Shown here: piece after piece, positions 7,220-7,563 of the stretch | How positions within the stretch are numbered: the first letter of the stretch is position 1 | Layout of the letters: each line of letters starts with the position of its first letter | Assembly (NCBI GenBank): GCA_900544625.1 | Contig: UQVR01000035.1 | Location: 1-7,563, forward strand | DNA: 7,563 nt | DNA from: an uncultured Mycoplasmatota bacterium | GTDB lineage: Bacteria > Bacillota_I > Bacilli_A > RF39 > UBA660 | Reading direction: 5' to 3' | Position numbers and translations under genes: made by a program | The notes under the pieces: generated by a model | Seen by the model: only the letters and a program-made list of their open reading frames with translations | Database searches by the model: none | Told to the model about the DNA's origin: nothing

Positions 7220-7563
7220 TTATTTCTCCTCATTAAATAATTCTTCTACAATTAAATCTTTTGAATGCAGATTATTATTCTTACCTAATAATAAATTTTC
7301 ATAAAATTTAATTAAGAAACTATTATCTTCTTTTATATTTAAATAATTATTAAAATAATTACTTCTTACTAATGCATTTCTATAATAAACTGATTTTTCT
7401 TTGAACATAGTATTATCCACATCGTATCCAAGTGATACTAAATACTTTTCTATAAATAATGCTGTAGTTCTAGTATTACCTTCTCTAAACGGATGTATTT
7501 GCCATATTCTACTAGAAAAATCTGTTATATTATTAATTACATCAACTATATTCATTTCTTTAT
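7220..7563 (-). CDS. Fic-domain protein, C-terminal part (5' end outside window)
   Basis: The frame is open to the window edge (two codons precede the Met at 7555), so the N-terminal part is missing and that Met need not be the start. The visible 111 residues from that Met hold the Fic signature HPFREGNTRT (residues 21-30, catalytic His21), the preceding helix (DFSSRIWQI), and the typical C-terminal flank FKEKSVYYRNALVRSNY. Fic enzymes usually transfer AMP or another phosphate-containing group onto protein hydroxyls. Compared with the canonical HxFx(D/E)GNGRxxR, the third motif Gly is Thr and the second Arg position is Ala, so the exact chemistry is uncertain. An inhibitory Glu helix cannot be judged because the N-terminus is not visible. 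It ends with TAA 77 bases upstream of the SMEK-STAND start on the same strand, which makes co-transcription plausible. It could be a stand-alone Fic toxin, part of a toxin-antitoxin pair, or a partner of the defence-like gene. Confidence 0.85.
   Translation of the reverse strand, partial: KEMNIVDVINNITDFSSRIWQIHPFREGNTRTTALFIEKYLVSLGYDVDNTMFKEKSVYYRNALVRSNYFNNYLNIKEDNSFLIKFYENLLLGKNNNLHSKDLIVEELFNEEK

Noticed and set aside
1..7563. CRISPR array, tandem repeats, insertion-sequence terminal repeats, rRNA or tRNA genes.
   Set aside because: No regularly spaced direct repeats, no paired terminal repeats and no cloverleaf were found by eye. The AT-rich runs are ordinary for this composition.

Overview
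The window looks like DNA from a low-GC Firmicute/Mollicutes-type bacterium, probably gut-associated. Most of it (about 735-7563) is very AT-rich. I counted 13 G/C in the 60 bases at 2461-2520, against 27 in 60 at 241-300. It uses the standard code: the 1582-codon gene has no in-frame stop and encodes Trp as TGG. The organism call rests only on composition and the style of the integrase, so it is weak.

Layout: (1) 1-68, nothing recognisable. (2) 69 to about 735, minus strand: the C-terminal part of a conserved secreted or envelope-type protein of ordinary GC content, losing its N-terminus at an abrupt composition break near 727-745. (3) About 727-2367, plus strand: decayed mobility genes. First comes a 5'-truncated, stop-interrupted coiled-coil tail resembling a MobV-type relaxase, then a tyrosine integrase broken by two in-frame TAA codons and two frameshifts, and by probable loss of its ATG. 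(4) 2353-2386: a clear intrinsic terminator whose loop contains the integrase stop codon. (5) 2394-7142, minus strand: one very large intact gene (1582 aa). It has an N-terminal SMEK-like domain, a STAND/NACHT-type P-loop NTPase, a winged-helix-like segment and about 1,090 residues of uncharacterised, mostly helical sequence. (6) 7143-7219: an intergenic spacer with a strong Shine-Dalgarno and a weak hairpin. (7) 7220-7563, minus strand: the C-terminal part of a Fic-domain protein, cut by the window edge and lying directly upstream of the large gene on the same strand.

Interpretation: this is a remnant of an integrative/mobilisable element. Its mobility genes have decayed while the large STAND gene remains open. 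The architecture (REase-like effector, STAND NTPase, large sensor) matches the general plan of Avs-type anti-phage proteins, so the best candidate for a new system is the SMEK-STAND protein, alone or with the Fic protein. The defence role is inferred from architecture and context and is not proven by the sequence.
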